From the NCBI GenBank assembly GCA_009774245.1, contig VSNM01000081.1:1-23841 (forward strand): a DNA stretch of 23,841 bases, given 5' to 3'. Below are positions 1 to 8,180 of the stretch, piece after piece; position 1 is the first letter of the stretch, and each line of letters begins with the position of its first letter. The notes under the pieces are model-generated. The model searched no databases. It saw only the letters and a program-made list of their open reading frames with translations, and was not told the origin of the DNA. The stretch is from Lachnospiraceae bacterium (GTDB lineage Bacteria; Bacillota; Clostridia; Lachnospirales; Lachnospiraceae). The translations under genes and the position numbers were made by a program.

Positions 1-54
1 ATTGCTCATTTTTTTGCAAACTCCCGAAAATAAAGGCTTTGAATAGAAAAAACA

Positions 55-75
55 GGTAGTAGACTTGACACTACC
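55..75. promoter_or_regulatory. Inverted repeat upstream of ABC operon, possible operator
   Basis: A perfect 6-bp inverted repeat, GGTAGT (55-60) and ACTACC (70-75) with a 9-bp spacer, lies just ahead of the ribosome site of the ABC ATPase gene. ABC pairs of this type are often preceded by a GntR-family (YtrA-like) repressor gene that binds such a palindrome, but the upstream gene is outside the window. No convincing -35/-10 pair was found in bases 1-98. The call rests only on symmetry and position. Confidence 0.3.
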
Positions 76-98
76 AACAGGACGGAGGAGGAAACGCT

Positions 99-1001
99 AT
101 GATAACGGCGACCAATGTGAAGAAATATTTTGGCGGGATTGCGGCGGTGAAGGATGTGACTGTGACGATCAGAAACAGGGAAGTCTTTGGGCTGATCGGT
201 ACGAACGGCGCTGGGAAGAGCACTTTTCTGCGCATGGCGAGCGGCGTGCTAAAGCCCGACGATGGAACAATCCTTGTGGATGAGAGACCAGTCTATGAAA
301 ATCCAGTAGTTAAGGCGGATATTTTTTACATATCTGACGACCAGTACTTCCTGCCCAACGCCACGCCTGTTGACATGGCAGGTTTTTACAGTGATTATTA
401 TGTATCCTTTGACAGGGTGCGGTTTGAAGACATGATTCGAAGCTTTCAGCTAAAGCCGGACAGGAAGATCAACACGTTCTCAAAAGGAATGAAGAAGCAG
501 CTCTCCGTGCTTCTGGGAGTCTGTGCCAACACGAAGTATCTGTTCTGCGATGAGACGTTTGACGGGCTTGATCCGGTCATGCGCCAGGCGGTGAAGAGCA
601 TTTTTGCGGGGGAGCTGGCCGAGAGGGAGTTCACACCGGTGATCGCGTCCCACAATCTGCGGGAACTCGAGGATGTCTGTGACTGTGTGGGAATCCTCCA
701 TCAGGGCGGCGTGCTGATGCAGAAAGATCTGGAGGAGATGAAACTGAATATTCACAATATCCAGTGTGTATTTCAAAACACGCAGGATGAGCAGGCTGCT
801 TTCGGACTGCTTGATATCGTCAAGGCGGAGAAAAGGGGGACGTTGAACATCATCACGGTCCGCGGCGCGGAGCAGGAGATTATGAACCGGATTCAATCCT
901 TCTCGCCGGTTTTCGCGGAGATCCTGCCGCTCACCCTTGAGGAGATTTTTATCAGTGAAACGGAGGTGGTCGGCTATGACATCAAAAAACTTATTTTTTA
1001 A
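99..1001 (+). CDS. ABC transporter ATP-binding protein
   Basis: ATPase subunit of an ABC-2 type exporter; it would hydrolyse ATP at the inner face of the membrane to drive the permease encoded next. The 300-residue protein has a Walker A GTNGAGKST at 34-42 (Lys40), a signature-like segment SKGMKKQ at 128-134, Walker B YLFCDE with catalytic Glu152, a D-loop GLD near 156, and an H-loop His185 in ASHN. The signature is SKGM rather than LSGGQ, which is usual in the YtrB/EcsA-like group. The C-terminal 90 residues are a poorly conserved regulatory extension. Start ATG follows GGAGGAGG at good spacing. The 3' end overlaps the permease start by 26 bp, so the two are almost surely co-translated. The substrate cannot be deduced; lipid II-targeting antibiotic or peptide export is known for relatives. 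Confidence 0.93.
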   Translation: MITATNVKKYFGGIAAVKDVTVTIRNREVFGLIGTNGAGKSTFLRMASGVLKPDDGTILVDERPVYENPVVKADIFYISDDQYFLPNATPVDMAGFYSDYYVSFDRVRFEDMIRSFQLKPDRKINTFSKGMKKQLSVLLGVCANTKYLFCDETFDGLDPVMRQAVKSIFAGELAEREFTPVIASHNLRELEDVCDCVGILHQGGVLMQKDLEEMKLNIHNIQCVFQNTQDEQAAFGLLDIVKAEKRGTLNIITVRGAEQEIMNRIQSFSPVFAEILPLTLEEIFISETEVVGYDIKKLIF

Positions 1002-3201
1002 GATGGTCAGGCAGGACTTCAGGAAAAGAGTATGGTGTCCGATATTGATATTTATCACATATTTTCTGGGACTGGAAGTGCGTCTGCTCATGACGATGGA
1101 CAAGTATCTCAAAGCCGCGGGCAGACATTCCCATGGAGAGTACTATTACGACGGCTTTCGCGACGCGGCTACATTTGTGCGGGAATCTTTCTTTGGCAGA
1201 GGAGCGGCAGAGATATCTGTTGTCACCTGCGCTGTCGCGCTTCTGTGTGGTATCAGCGGATTTGCCTATCTGCACTCCAGGACACAGCTTGACACTTATC
1301 ACAGTCTGCCAGTCAGCAGGACACAGCTTTTCTGGTCCAGATATGTGTCGGGAATTTTGCAATTTTTCTTTCCTTTTGTGATACATACGTTGATTTGTGC
1401 AGGAATTGTTGCAGGCAGGGGTGCATTTTCCATGGGAACGGTTCCGGCGCTGACGTCCTACATCGGTCTGGAGCTGGTGATCTTTGTGACGGCTTACGCG
1501 GTGGCAGTGCTTGCGGTAGTGCTGACCGGAAATATTATTGTAAGTATTTTGGGGACGATCATCCTGTTTGCATACAGTACGATCATCGATTTGCTCACGA
1601 GTCTGCTGTTTGACCGCTTTTTTGAGACATATATTACATATGGAAATCGTATTGATCTGGGACTCAGTGAGAAAATCTGGTGCTTTTCGCCGATGTCCAT
1701 GCTGCTGAGACTGTTTTCCAGACCGGACAATCTGACGATGGAGGCGGCAAAGAAGTTTTATAAATACGATACCTCTTATGTGTGGGTGATGATAGCAGCG
1801 GCTGTCATATACAGTCTGGCCGCGTACATTCTTTATCGGAAGCGGGCATCGGAGGCAGCCGGAGGTTCCATCGCGTTTCGTGCGGCGGAGCCTGTGATCA
1901 AGACCTTGATTGTCATACCATTTTCATTTTTTGTGGCAGTCTTTTTTGGCGAGATTTCCCCGGATGCAGCCTCGGATAGCTGGTTTTTGTTTGGCCTGAT
2001 CTTCGGATTTGCCCTGCTATGTATATTGTTGGAGATTATTTTCCGGCTCGATATCCGCGGTGCGTTGATGCACAAGAAGCAGTTTTTGTTCAACGCGGCA
2101 TGCACGGCATTGCTTTTTGTAGTACTGCGATATGATATGACCGGCTATGATACCTATGTGCCCGCGGACGCCCAGCTGCAGAGCTGCGCTGTATCGATTC
2201 ATCAGCTGATGCCGCTGACGCAGGATGCTCAGGTGAGCGAGTTTGGATTTCATCATCTGGGTGCGGCGGAGTACTGTATGGCCAATATGGAGCTGCAGGG
2301 AAATCCCAGTGTCATGGAGCTTGCCCGGAAAGCGGCTAAGGAACAGCTCACCTGTCGCTATTTTGAATACTATGAGGGAATCGAGGAATCGCCTGAATAC
2401 GTCGAGACGGTAAGCAGGCAGGAGCATTACCGGCCCATTGCCTTCGGATATAAGCTTCTGAACGGGAAAGTCATCTACCGCGAGTACTACGTTGATATCG
2501 CCAATGAGGATACGCTAAGGCTTCTCGCGGATATTTTTGCCGACTATGATTACAAGCTTGGCTCCACGCCGCTGTTCAATGATAGCTGGAATATAGCGTT
2601 TGATGCGGTGAGGTGTGAGAGCAGCTTTAAGAGGGCGGATATCAAGCTGACGGCAGACATGCAGGCAAGACTGATCGGGACATACCAGAAGGAGTACACA
2701 GGGCTTGCGCTGGATACTGTCATGAATGTGATACCGGCCGGCGCGATCGATTTTGTGACAAAGAGCAAAGGCGGAAACGGGTACACAAGCTATTCCGGCA
2801 AGATGCTTGTGTATCCACAGTTTGTTGAGACGATCGCCCTGCTGCGGGAGTATGGATTTGATATGGAAGAAACACTGACTGCGGATGATGTGGAGATGAT
2901 CCGTGTGCGCAAAAATGTTTATAGCGGTTCATCGCGCTATGTGACTGGGAGTGTTCCATACATTTATATGGATGATGAAGCGGAGACCGACGCCGCAGAG
3001 TACACCGACAAGGAACAAATCCAGCAGATTCTTGACAGCATTGTCAGCGACGGATTATCATGGCAGGTCAGCGGTTTTGCCAACTATCTTGACAGACAGT
3101 ATTATGTCGAGGTCAGATATGATACGGAGGACAGCACATATTCCGATTATAGTTTTATCGAGGGAAAAATACCTGATTTTGTAAAATTATCTAAAAAATA
3201 A
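976..3201 (+). CDS. ABC-2 type permease with large soluble C-terminal region
   Basis: Membrane partner of the preceding ATPase. I choose ATG 976 because GGAGG lies at 962-966, nine bases ahead; an upstream in-frame codon at 937 has no such site. The 741-residue protein has about eight to nine hydrophobic segments in its first 390 residues (for example around ITYFLGLEVRLLM, VALLCGISGFAYLH, FFFPFVIHTLICAGIV, IIVSILGTIILFAYS, FLFGLIFGFALLCILLE and ALLFVVLRYD). The remaining 350 residues are hydrophilic and rich in Tyr, Asp and Glu and contain no membrane segment; given the last helix they probably sit outside the cell. That tail is much longer than in a minimal ABC-2 permease and is not recognised by me as a named domain. 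Ends just before a new promoter. Confidence 0.85.
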   Translation: MTSKNLFFKMVRQDFRKRVWCPILIFITYFLGLEVRLLMTMDKYLKAAGRHSHGEYYYDGFRDAATFVRESFFGRGAAEISVVTCAVALLCGISGFAYLHSRTQLDTYHSLPVSRTQLFWSRYVSGILQFFFPFVIHTLICAGIVAGRGAFSMGTVPALTSYIGLELVIFVTAYAVAVLAVVLTGNIIVSILGTIILFAYSTIIDLLTSLLFDRFFETYITYGNRIDLGLSEKIWCFSPMSMLLRLFSRPDNLTMEAAKKFYKYDTSYVWVMIAAAVIYSLAAYILYRKRASEAAGGSIAFRAAEPVIKTLIVIPFSFFVAVFFGEISPDAASDSWFLFGLIFGFALLCILLEIIFRLDIRGALMHKKQFLFNAACTALLFVVLRYDMTGYDTYVPADAQLQSCAVSIHQLMPLTQDAQVSEFGFHHLGAAEYCMANMELQGNPSVMELARKAAKEQLTCRYFEYYEGIEESPEYVETVSRQEHYRPIAFGYKLLNGKVIYREYYVDIANEDTLRLLADIFADYDYKLGSTPLFNDSWNIAFDAVRCESSFKRADIKLTADMQARLIGTYQKEYTGLALDTVMNVIPAGAIDFVTKSKGGNGYTSYSGKMLVYPQFVETIALLREYGFDMEETLTADDVEMIRVRKNVYSGSSRYVTGSVPYIYMDDEAETDAAEYTDKEQIQQILDSIVSDGLSWQVSGFANYLDRQYYVEVRYDTEDSTYSDYSFIEGKIPDFVKLSKK

Positions 3202-3230
3202 TTAACAAATAGCCTCTCTTGTGATAAAAT
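3202..3230 (+). promoter_or_regulatory. Promoter of the lactonase-family gene
   Basis: TTAACA at 3202-3207 and TAAAAT at 3225-3230 are separated by exactly 17 bp, an expected sigma-A arrangement. It starts right after the permease stop codon, which implies the next gene is transcribed on its own rather than only by readthrough. Confidence 0.6.
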
Positions 3231-3292
3231 ACTTATATATATTTTTAGTGAATAAAAAATTTATATAAATGTGTAATCAGGAGGAGAACAGG

Positions 3293-4354
3293 ATGGCTGA
3301 AAAGAAATGTGTAGCCTATGTATCCACGTATACAATGGGTGACAAGCATGGTATTAGGATTTATGATGTTGATATGGAGCGGGGACGTTTCAGTGAGAAA
3401 GGATCGGTGCATATCACAAATTCCTCATACGTCACGATTTCACACAACAGAAAATATCTCTACGCGATAACGGATACAGGCGTCTCCAGTTATCGGATTT
3501 TGCCGGATGGAAATTTGGAATTTGTCAATACCGCTTCCACAAACAGCATGAGAGGGTGTTATCTGTCGACAGATTATGAGGACAAGTTCCTGTTCTGTGC
3601 GGGCTATCATGATGGGAAGATCACAGTGCTTCATCTGGATTCCAGCACAGGCGCGGTGGATGCCATCACAGACGAGGTATTTCACAAGGGACTTGGAAGT
3701 ATTGCGGAGAGAAGTTACAGGCCGCATATCAGCTGTGTCAAGATGACGAGGGACAACAAGTATCTGTGCGCGGCGGATCTCGGCATTGACTATGTGAACA
3801 TTTATCGTTTTGACCACGACAGGGGGATTCTGAGACAGGTGGATATTATCCGGTGTGATATTGATTCCGCCCCGAGACATCTCAAATTCTCAGAGGACGG
3901 GCGCTTCCTGTACATCGTCAGTGAGATGAAAAACTGTATTGATGTATATCATTATTATGAGGAAGATAACGTGCCATACTTTGACCTGGTACAGACAATA
4001 CCGACGTCGGATAATTTTGAGGTGAAGGGCGTCGCGGCGAGCGCGCTCAATATCTCTGACGACGGCAGATACATCCTGACATCCACTGCGGGTGACAATT
4101 GCGTTTCCCTGTTTCAGATCAATCAGGAGACGGGAGAGCTGACGCGGCTGTTTTATCTACCGGTGAGCGGCGAGTATCCCAAGGATGCAGCGCTGTTTCC
4201 GGACAACAGGCATCTGGTAAGTCTGAACCATGAGAGCAACACGATGACATTTTTCCGTGTGGATTACGAGAATAACTACATGGTGATGAACGGCAAGGAG
4301 CTCGAGATCAATCAGGCAAACTGCATTATCTTTCATGAGCTTTCTGCAGAATAA
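3293..4354 (+). CDS. Lactonase family protein, seven-bladed beta-propeller
   Basis: The 353-residue protein carries repeated propeller-blade patterns of the type seen in the lactonase family (Pfam Lactonase, PF10282): VTISHNRKYLYAIT, TRDNKYLCAADLG, PRHLKFSEDGRFLYIVSE, ALNISDDGRYILTS and FPDNRHLVSLNHESN. E. coli Pgl of this family hydrolyses 6-phosphogluconolactone in the oxidative pentose phosphate pathway; many clostridial members have no proven substrate, so no symbol is given. There is no signal peptide, so it is probably cytoplasmic. Start ATG 3293 is preceded by AGGAGG at 3279-3284; an earlier ATG at 3269 overlaps no ribosome site. The gene has its own promoter and ends in a terminator shared with aroC. 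Confidence 0.82.
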   Translation: MAEKKCVAYVSTYTMGDKHGIRIYDVDMERGRFSEKGSVHITNSSYVTISHNRKYLYAITDTGVSSYRILPDGNLEFVNTASTNSMRGCYLSTDYEDKFLFCAGYHDGKITVLHLDSSTGAVDAITDEVFHKGLGSIAERSYRPHISCVKMTRDNKYLCAADLGIDYVNIYRFDHDRGILRQVDIIRCDIDSAPRHLKFSEDGRFLYIVSEMKNCIDVYHYYEEDNVPYFDLVQTIPTSDNFEVKGVAASALNISDDGRYILTSTAGDNCVSLFQINQETGELTRLFYLPVSGEYPKDAALFPDNRHLVSLNHESNTMTFFRVDYENNYMVMNGKELEINQANCIIFHELSAE

Positions 4355-4390
4355 CAAATAAAAAGTGGCTAAAGCCACTTTTTATTTGTT
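4353..4390. terminator. Bidirectional intrinsic terminator
   Basis: An 18-bp perfect inverted repeat with a 2-base centre covers the gap between the convergent lactonase and aroC genes. A central GTGGCT/AGCCAC core is flanked by A-runs on one side and T-runs on the other, so it gives a GC-stem plus U-tract on both strands. It also includes the last bases of both stop regions: the aroC stop codon (4382-4384) lies inside the right arm. Confidence 0.93.
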
Positions 4391-5500
4391 ATAAAATGTT
4401 TTAATGCGGTCAAACCGGGAAGTCATGTTCTGCAAAAGCAGGTCCAGTATAGTGATCGCTGCCATGGATTCCACAACAACGACCGCCCGCGGCACAATGA
4501 CAGGATCGTGGCGTCCCTTGATCTGGATGGTTATATTCTCCCCGTTTTTGTTTACAGTGTCCTGTTTCTGAAAGATGGACGGGGTAGGCTTAAAGTGCGC
4601 GCGCAGTATGATTTCGGAACCGTCGCTGATGCCGCCGAGGATTCCTCCCGCATGGTTGGTGGCTTTCGTTATGGTATTATCGCTATTCATACGGAAGCTG
4701 TCATTGTTGGCAGAACCGTTTGCGGAGGAGACCTTTACACCGTCCCCGATTTCAAACGCCTTGACTGCGCCGATTGACATGACTGCCCTCGCAAGGTTTG
4801 CGTCGAGTTTCTCAAACACGGGTTCACCGATTCCGGCGGGCATATTGGAAATCCGGCAGGCGACGATTCCGCCGGCGGAGTCAAGATTTTCCATGCACTG
4901 CTTTAGATATGCCTCCGCCTTCTGGGAAGTCTCTCTGTCAGGCATACCAGTTGGATTGTTCCTGGCCTCTGCGATATCCAGCATTTCCAGAGGACATTCC
5001 GGATTTGGAATCTCGATGCCACCGATAGCCTGCGTGTAGGCTGTGACTGAGATGCCAAGCTCTGTCAGAAGCTTTGCGGCGATGGCGCCGGCCGCGACGC
5101 GCCCGATTGTCTCCCGCCCGGAAGATCGACCGCCGCCGCGGTAATCCCGAAAACCGTATTTCTGGTCAAAGGTATAGTCCGCATGACCGGGGCGGTAGTA
5201 GGAGGCGATCTCACTGTAATCCGAAGATCTTTGCGACGTGTTGCGCACGAGCATGGATATGGGTGTACCTGTCGTTTTTCCATCAAAGAGGCCGGATAGG
5301 ATTTCTACACTGTCCGATTCCTTTCGCTGCGTCGCATAGCGGGAGGCCCCAGGCTTTCTCCGATCGAGATATGACTGGATATCCGTCTCACTGAGTGCGA
5401 GACCGGCCGGACAGCCGTCAACGACGACGCCGATACCAGAGCCATGAGATTCCCCCCATGTCGTGATGTTGAATAGATTTCCAAATGTTGAACCTGCCAT
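4382..5500 (-). CDS. aroC: Chorismate synthase
   Basis: Catalyses the anti-1,4 elimination of phosphate from 5-enolpyruvylshikimate-3-phosphate to give chorismate, the last shared step of aromatic amino acid synthesis; uses reduced FMN without net redox change. The 372-residue product has the family hallmarks: GESHG with His19 near the N terminus, RPGHADYTF with His106, GGGRSSGRET at 122-131, RAHFKPTPSI and GRHDPVIVPRA near the C terminus. Start ATG at 5500 gives the typical MAGSTFGNLF opening and is preceded by AGGAAGG; the longer upstream reading frame has no support. It stands alone here on the minus strand, not in an aro operon, divergent from the VanY-type gene and convergent with the lactonase gene. 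Confidence 0.97.
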   Translation of the reverse strand: MAGSTFGNLFNITTWGESHGSGIGVVVDGCPAGLALSETDIQSYLDRRKPGASRYATQRKESDSVEILSGLFDGKTTGTPISMLVRNTSQRSSDYSEIASYYRPGHADYTFDQKYGFRDYRGGGRSSGRETIGRVAAGAIAAKLLTELGISVTAYTQAIGGIEIPNPECPLEMLDIAEARNNPTGMPDRETSQKAEAYLKQCMENLDSAGGIVACRISNMPAGIGEPVFEKLDANLARAVMSIGAVKAFEIGDGVKVSSANGSANNDSFRMNSDNTITKATNHAGGILGGISDGSEIILRAHFKPTPSIFQKQDTVNKNGENITIQIKGRHDPVIVPRAVVVVESMAAITILDLLLQNMTSRFDRIKTFYNK

Positions 5501-5582
5501 GATTGTTTCCTTCCTAACCATTTTATTGTCCGATTGAATATTTTCCGAAATAGTAGTTGCATTTCGCGCGCATAACATATAT

Positions 5583-5611
5583 ATTATAAGTGTAACAGGT
5601 ACAAAAATCAA
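5583..5611 (-). promoter_or_regulatory. aroC promoter
   Basis: Read on the minus strand: TTGATT (5611-5606) and a perfect TATAAT (5588-5583) with a 17-bp spacer, about 80 bases upstream of the aroC start. A structured repeat element ends only 15 bp beyond the -35 box. Confidence 0.75.
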
Positions 5612-5625
5612 GGAGCAGAAAATTA

Positions 5626-5759
5626 GTTACAGTTCACACAGGACTTAGCATGTACTGCTAAGTCCGTGAGAAAACGTTTAGGCAGCAAGTAAAAATCCAT
5701 TTGCGAAGCAAATTTTGCATGGATTTTTACCTGTTACTGGGAACGAAGTGAACAGTAAC
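5626..5759. repeat. Structured palindromic mobile-type element, copy 1
   Basis: A 134-bp non-coding element. Its ends are near-perfect inverted repeats, GTTACAGTTCAC (5626-5637) and GTGAACAGTAAC (5748-5759), 11 of 12 pairing. Inside are hairpin 1, GGACTTAGCA/TGCTAAGTCC (5641-5665, 10 bp), a conserved GTGAGAAA linker, and hairpin 2, GTAAAAATCCA/TGGATTTTTAC (5689-5730, 11 bp), which holds a small TTTGC-GAA-GCAAA hairpin and a conserved TTTTGCA. The element is flanked by GAAAATTA (5618-5625) and GAAAATCA (5760-5767), a possible 8-bp target duplication. Copy 2 at 8181-8318 shares the same plan with paired base changes. It lies in the 425-bp gap between the divergent aroC and VanY-type genes. I do not recognise a named family. 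Confidence 0.85.
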
Positions 5760-5830
5760 GAAAATCATTTTGTAAAAACAATGTAAAAATTTGATGCAAA
5801 ATAGTGAGCAGTGTGTTATGATTAAATGTG

Positions 5831-5848
5831 TATTGTGCATATTGTGCA
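5831..5848. repeat. Tandem 9-bp repeat containing an inverted repeat
   Basis: TATTGTGCA is repeated twice in direct succession. Together with the next base it forms an inverted repeat, GTGCA (5835-5839) and TGCAC (5845-5849), about 80 bp upstream of the VanY-type gene. It could be an operator or chance. A weak promoter candidate, TTGATG-17-TGTTAT, lies just upstream near 5792-5820. Confidence 0.4.
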
Positions 5849-5875
5849 CCTGAAGAATCTATGAAGAAAGACATA

Positions 5876-5903
5876 TGTTACCGAAAAGAAGTAAACAGTA
5901 ACA
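5876..5903. repeat. Remnant of the structured element (terminal hairpin only)
   Basis: The segment starting TGTTAC and ending CAGTAACA aligns without gaps to the last hairpin of copy 1 (5732-5759): both read TGTTAC, then a purine-rich loop with GAAGT, then AACAGTAAC. The match covers about 21 of 28 positions. GTTAC/GTAAC pairing is kept. The rest of the element is missing, so this is either a decayed copy or an independent hairpin with the same terminal sequence. Confidence 0.55.
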
Positions 5904-5925
5904 GACAAATTGAGGATGAGGCATA

Positions 5926-6963
5926 ATGAAAAGAACGTGGAAGGACAACCTTATGGCAAAAATGAGGCAGCAGATCAGAGATCATAAACGATTGAAGCTG
6001 CCGATTACAGCAGGCATGATACTGGTCACATTGTTTTATAACATTGTTTTTTATTTCGTGCATAATACAAAGCGATTTGCGAGTGTTCTGGTTCTCTTAA
6101 TCTTTTTTTTCGTGAGCAGCAGCTTTTCTTTCCTGAAAAAATCGGATTACATGGAACTGGCCTATGAATCTGAGTGGGCTGAGATTCAGGAGAGCTATGA
6201 ATATGTTCCAACTACATTTCATATTCGCGATGAAAAGGTGTTGGATGATGATGATGTCATGGAGGGCTATGACAACGAGGAGCTGGATGTGTCCGCCGAT
6301 GAGATCGATCAATATTCGCTGGATGATATTCTGGAGGCCAACGAGGTAAGCAAAGGAATCAGCAGTACATATTCACCGACGACCACAAAGCTGTCAAAGG
6401 ATGACTGGCAGCTGGTGCTTGTCAATAAACAGCATCCTGTTCCGGAGGATTACACGGTGACGCTTGGCAAGATCAAGGGTTCCATGAAATGTGATGTCCG
6501 CATTATCGATGACCTCATGGATATGATGCAGGCGGCAAAGAGAGACAGCATCAATCTTGTGGTCTGCTCTCCGTACAGAGATTACAACAGACAAACTGTC
6601 CTGTTTGACCGCAAGATTGATTATTATATGGAAGAAGGCCACTCCTATATGGAGGCTTACAAACTTGCGTCCATGACAGTGACCGTTCCCGGAGCGAGCG
6701 AACACCAGATTGGATTGGCGCTGGATATCGTCAGCACGACTTACTCAGGTCTTGAGATTGGTTTTGGCGAGACTGTGGCGGGCAGGTGGCTCAAGGAGCA
6801 CTGTGACGAATATGGGTTTATTCTCCGGTATCCGGAAGGAAAAGAGTATATTACAGGTATCCAGTATGAACCCTGGCATTTTCGGTATGTCGGAAAGGAA
6901 GCGGCAGTGCAGATAATGGAGCGGGACATTACGCTTGAGGAGTTTATTGAGGAATTAGAATAA
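5926..6963 (+). CDS. D-alanyl-D-alanine carboxypeptidase, VanY type (M15B)
   Basis: Membrane-anchored zinc peptidase expected to trim the terminal D-Ala from peptidoglycan stem peptides. The 345-residue protein starts with a basic segment and two closely spaced hydrophobic stretches (about 27-46 and 51-70). A very acidic linker follows (about 105-145). The catalytic domain shows the VanY signature SEHQIGLALD at 258-267, giving Zn ligands His260 and Asp267, and EPWH at 315-318 with Glu315 and Zn ligand His318, plus a conserved CSPYRDYNRQ upstream. It is probably a housekeeping wall enzyme, since no vanH/A/X or vanRS genes are nearby. A GAGG lies close ahead of ATG 5926. Its stop codon opens an unusual tandem repeat. 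tgt follows after 70 bp and may be co-transcribed. Confidence 0.88.
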   Translation: MKRTWKDNLMAKMRQQIRDHKRLKLPITAGMILVTLFYNIVFYFVHNTKRFASVLVLLIFFFVSSSFSFLKKSDYMELAYESEWAEIQESYEYVPTTFHIRDEKVLDDDDVMEGYDNEELDVSADEIDQYSLDDILEANEVSKGISSTYSPTTTKLSKDDWQLVLVNKQHPVPEDYTVTLGKIKGSMKCDVRIIDDLMDMMQAAKRDSINLVVCSPYRDYNRQTVLFDRKIDYYMEEGHSYMEAYKLASMTVTVPGASEHQIGLALDIVSTTYSGLEIGFGETVAGRWLKEHCDEYGFILRYPEGKEYITGIQYEPWHFRYVGKEAAVQIMERDITLEEFIEELE

Positions 6964-7008
6964 AAAGAACTTGAATAAAAAGAACTTGAATAAGAAGAAT
7001 TGAAATAA
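6949..7008 (+). repeat. Four tandem 15-bp units, each ending in TAA, at the end of the VanY-type gene
   Basis: The last four sense codons plus stop (GAG GAA TTA GAA TAA, 6949-6963) are followed in the same phase by AAA GAA CTT GAA TAA twice (6964-6978, 6979-6993) and GAA GAA TTG AAA TAA (6994-7008). Units 2 and 3 are identical. Each unit reads E/K-E-L-E/K-stop, so the array looks like duplication of the gene's own 3' end, giving four consecutive in-frame stop codons. Confidence 0.85.
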
Positions 7009-7033
7009 AAGAGAAATAATAAGGGTTAAATGA

Positions 7034-8170
7034 ATGTATCGATTATTAAAGCAGGAGGGGCGAGCCAAGCGCGCGGAGGTCACGACCGTCCATGGCACGA
7101 TTCAGACGCCGGTATTTATGAATGTTGGCACGGTTGCTGCGATCAAGGGCGCTGTTTCCACAGCTGATCTGGAGGAGATTGGCACACAGGTAGAGCTTTC
7201 CAATACGTACCATCTTCATGTCAGGACAGGGGATGAGACGATCAAAAAGTTAGGCGGACTCCACAAGTTTATGTCCTGGAACAGGCCGATACTGACGGAT
7301 TCGGGCGGATTTCAGGTCTTTTCCCTGGCGGGACTTCGCAGGATCAAGGAGGAGGGTGTATATTTCAACTCTCATATAGATGGAAGAAAGATTTTCATGG
7401 GACCAGAGGAGAGTATGCAGATTCAGTCCAATCTCGCCTCTACGATTGCCATGGCATTCGATGAGTGTGCCCCCAGCAAGGCGGACAGACAGTATATCAT
7501 CAATTCCGTGGAGCGCACAACGCGCTGGCTCGAGCGGTGCCAAAAGGAGATGAAACGGCTCAATTCCCTTGATGATACCATCAATAAGAACCAGATGTTG
7601 TTTGGCATCAATCAGGGTGCGGTCTATGCGGATATCCGGATTGAACATGCAAAGCGGATTGCGGGGATGGAGCTGGACGGATATGCCATCGGCGGGCTGG
7701 CCGTGGGAGAGACACACGAGGAAATGTATCATATTTTGGAGGAGACGGTGCCGTATCTGCCAAAGGACAAGCCGACTTATCTGATGGGAGTCGGCACGCC
7801 GGCAAATATTCTGGAGGGCGTGGAGCGTGGAGTCGACTTTTTTGACTGCGTTTATCCGACCAGAAACGGGCGGCACGGACATCTCTACACCAATCATGGC
7901 AAGATCAATCTTTTTAATGCCAGATATGAGCTGGACGACAAACCCATCGAGGAAGGGTGTGGTTGTCCGGCCTGTCAGAGATACTCGAGAGCGTATATCC
8001 GGCACCTTCTGAAGGCGAAGGAGATGCTTGGCCTGCGGCTCTGTGTTCTTCATAATCTCTATTTTTATAATACGATGATGACAGAAATCAGAGACGCACT
8101 GGACGCAGGAGAGTTTGCGGCATACAAGAAACGCAAACTGGAAGGTATGGCTCAGAAGGATTTTTTATGA
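7034..8170 (+). CDS. tgt: Queuine tRNA-guanine transglycosylase (bacterial preQ1 type)
   Basis: Exchanges guanine 34 in the anticodon of Asp, Asn, His and Tyr tRNAs for preQ1, on the queuosine pathway; a cytoplasmic zinc enzyme. The 378-residue protein is the usual length. It shows DSGGFQVFSL with catalytic Asp89, YAIGGLAVGE in the substrate pocket, DCVYPTRNGRHGH with nucleophile Asp271, and the zinc site GCGCPAC (Cys309, Cys311, Cys314) with His340. ATG 7034 is behind a modest AGGG; an ATG at 7030 is in another frame. In many Firmicutes tgt sits next to yajC, as here, though the structured element copy 2 and a fresh promoter separate them in this genome. Other queuosine genes are not in the window. 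Confidence 0.97.
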   Translation: MYRLLKQEGRAKRAEVTTVHGTIQTPVFMNVGTVAAIKGAVSTADLEEIGTQVELSNTYHLHVRTGDETIKKLGGLHKFMSWNRPILTDSGGFQVFSLAGLRRIKEEGVYFNSHIDGRKIFMGPEESMQIQSNLASTIAMAFDECAPSKADRQYIINSVERTTRWLERCQKEMKRLNSLDDTINKNQMLFGINQGAVYADIRIEHAKRIAGMELDGYAIGGLAVGETHEEMYHILEETVPYLPKDKPTYLMGVGTPANILEGVERGVDFFDCVYPTRNGRHGHLYTNHGKINLFNARYELDDKPIEEGCGCPACQRYSRAYIRHLLKAKEMLGLRLCVLHNLYFYNTMMTEIRDALDAGEFAAYKKRKLEGMAQKDFL

Positions 8171-8180
8171 AAGATTCTTT

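Noticed and set aside
65..70. Perfect TTGACA just upstream of the ABC ATPase gene
   Set aside because: A matching -10 would fall in the ribosome site and start of the gene, so it cannot serve as its promoter.
480..1112. 210-codon minus-strand frame inside the ABC genes
   Set aside because: It is antisense to the clear ATPase and permease genes, has no ribosome site and no recognisable motif.
5926..6963. Vancomycin resistance gene vanY
   Set aside because: The enzyme family fits, but no vanRS, vanHAX or vanZ is nearby, so a housekeeping carboxypeptidase is more likely and no resistance claim is made.
7250..8053. 267-codon minus-strand frame opposite tgt
   Set aside because: Antisense to tgt, with no start signal or domain.
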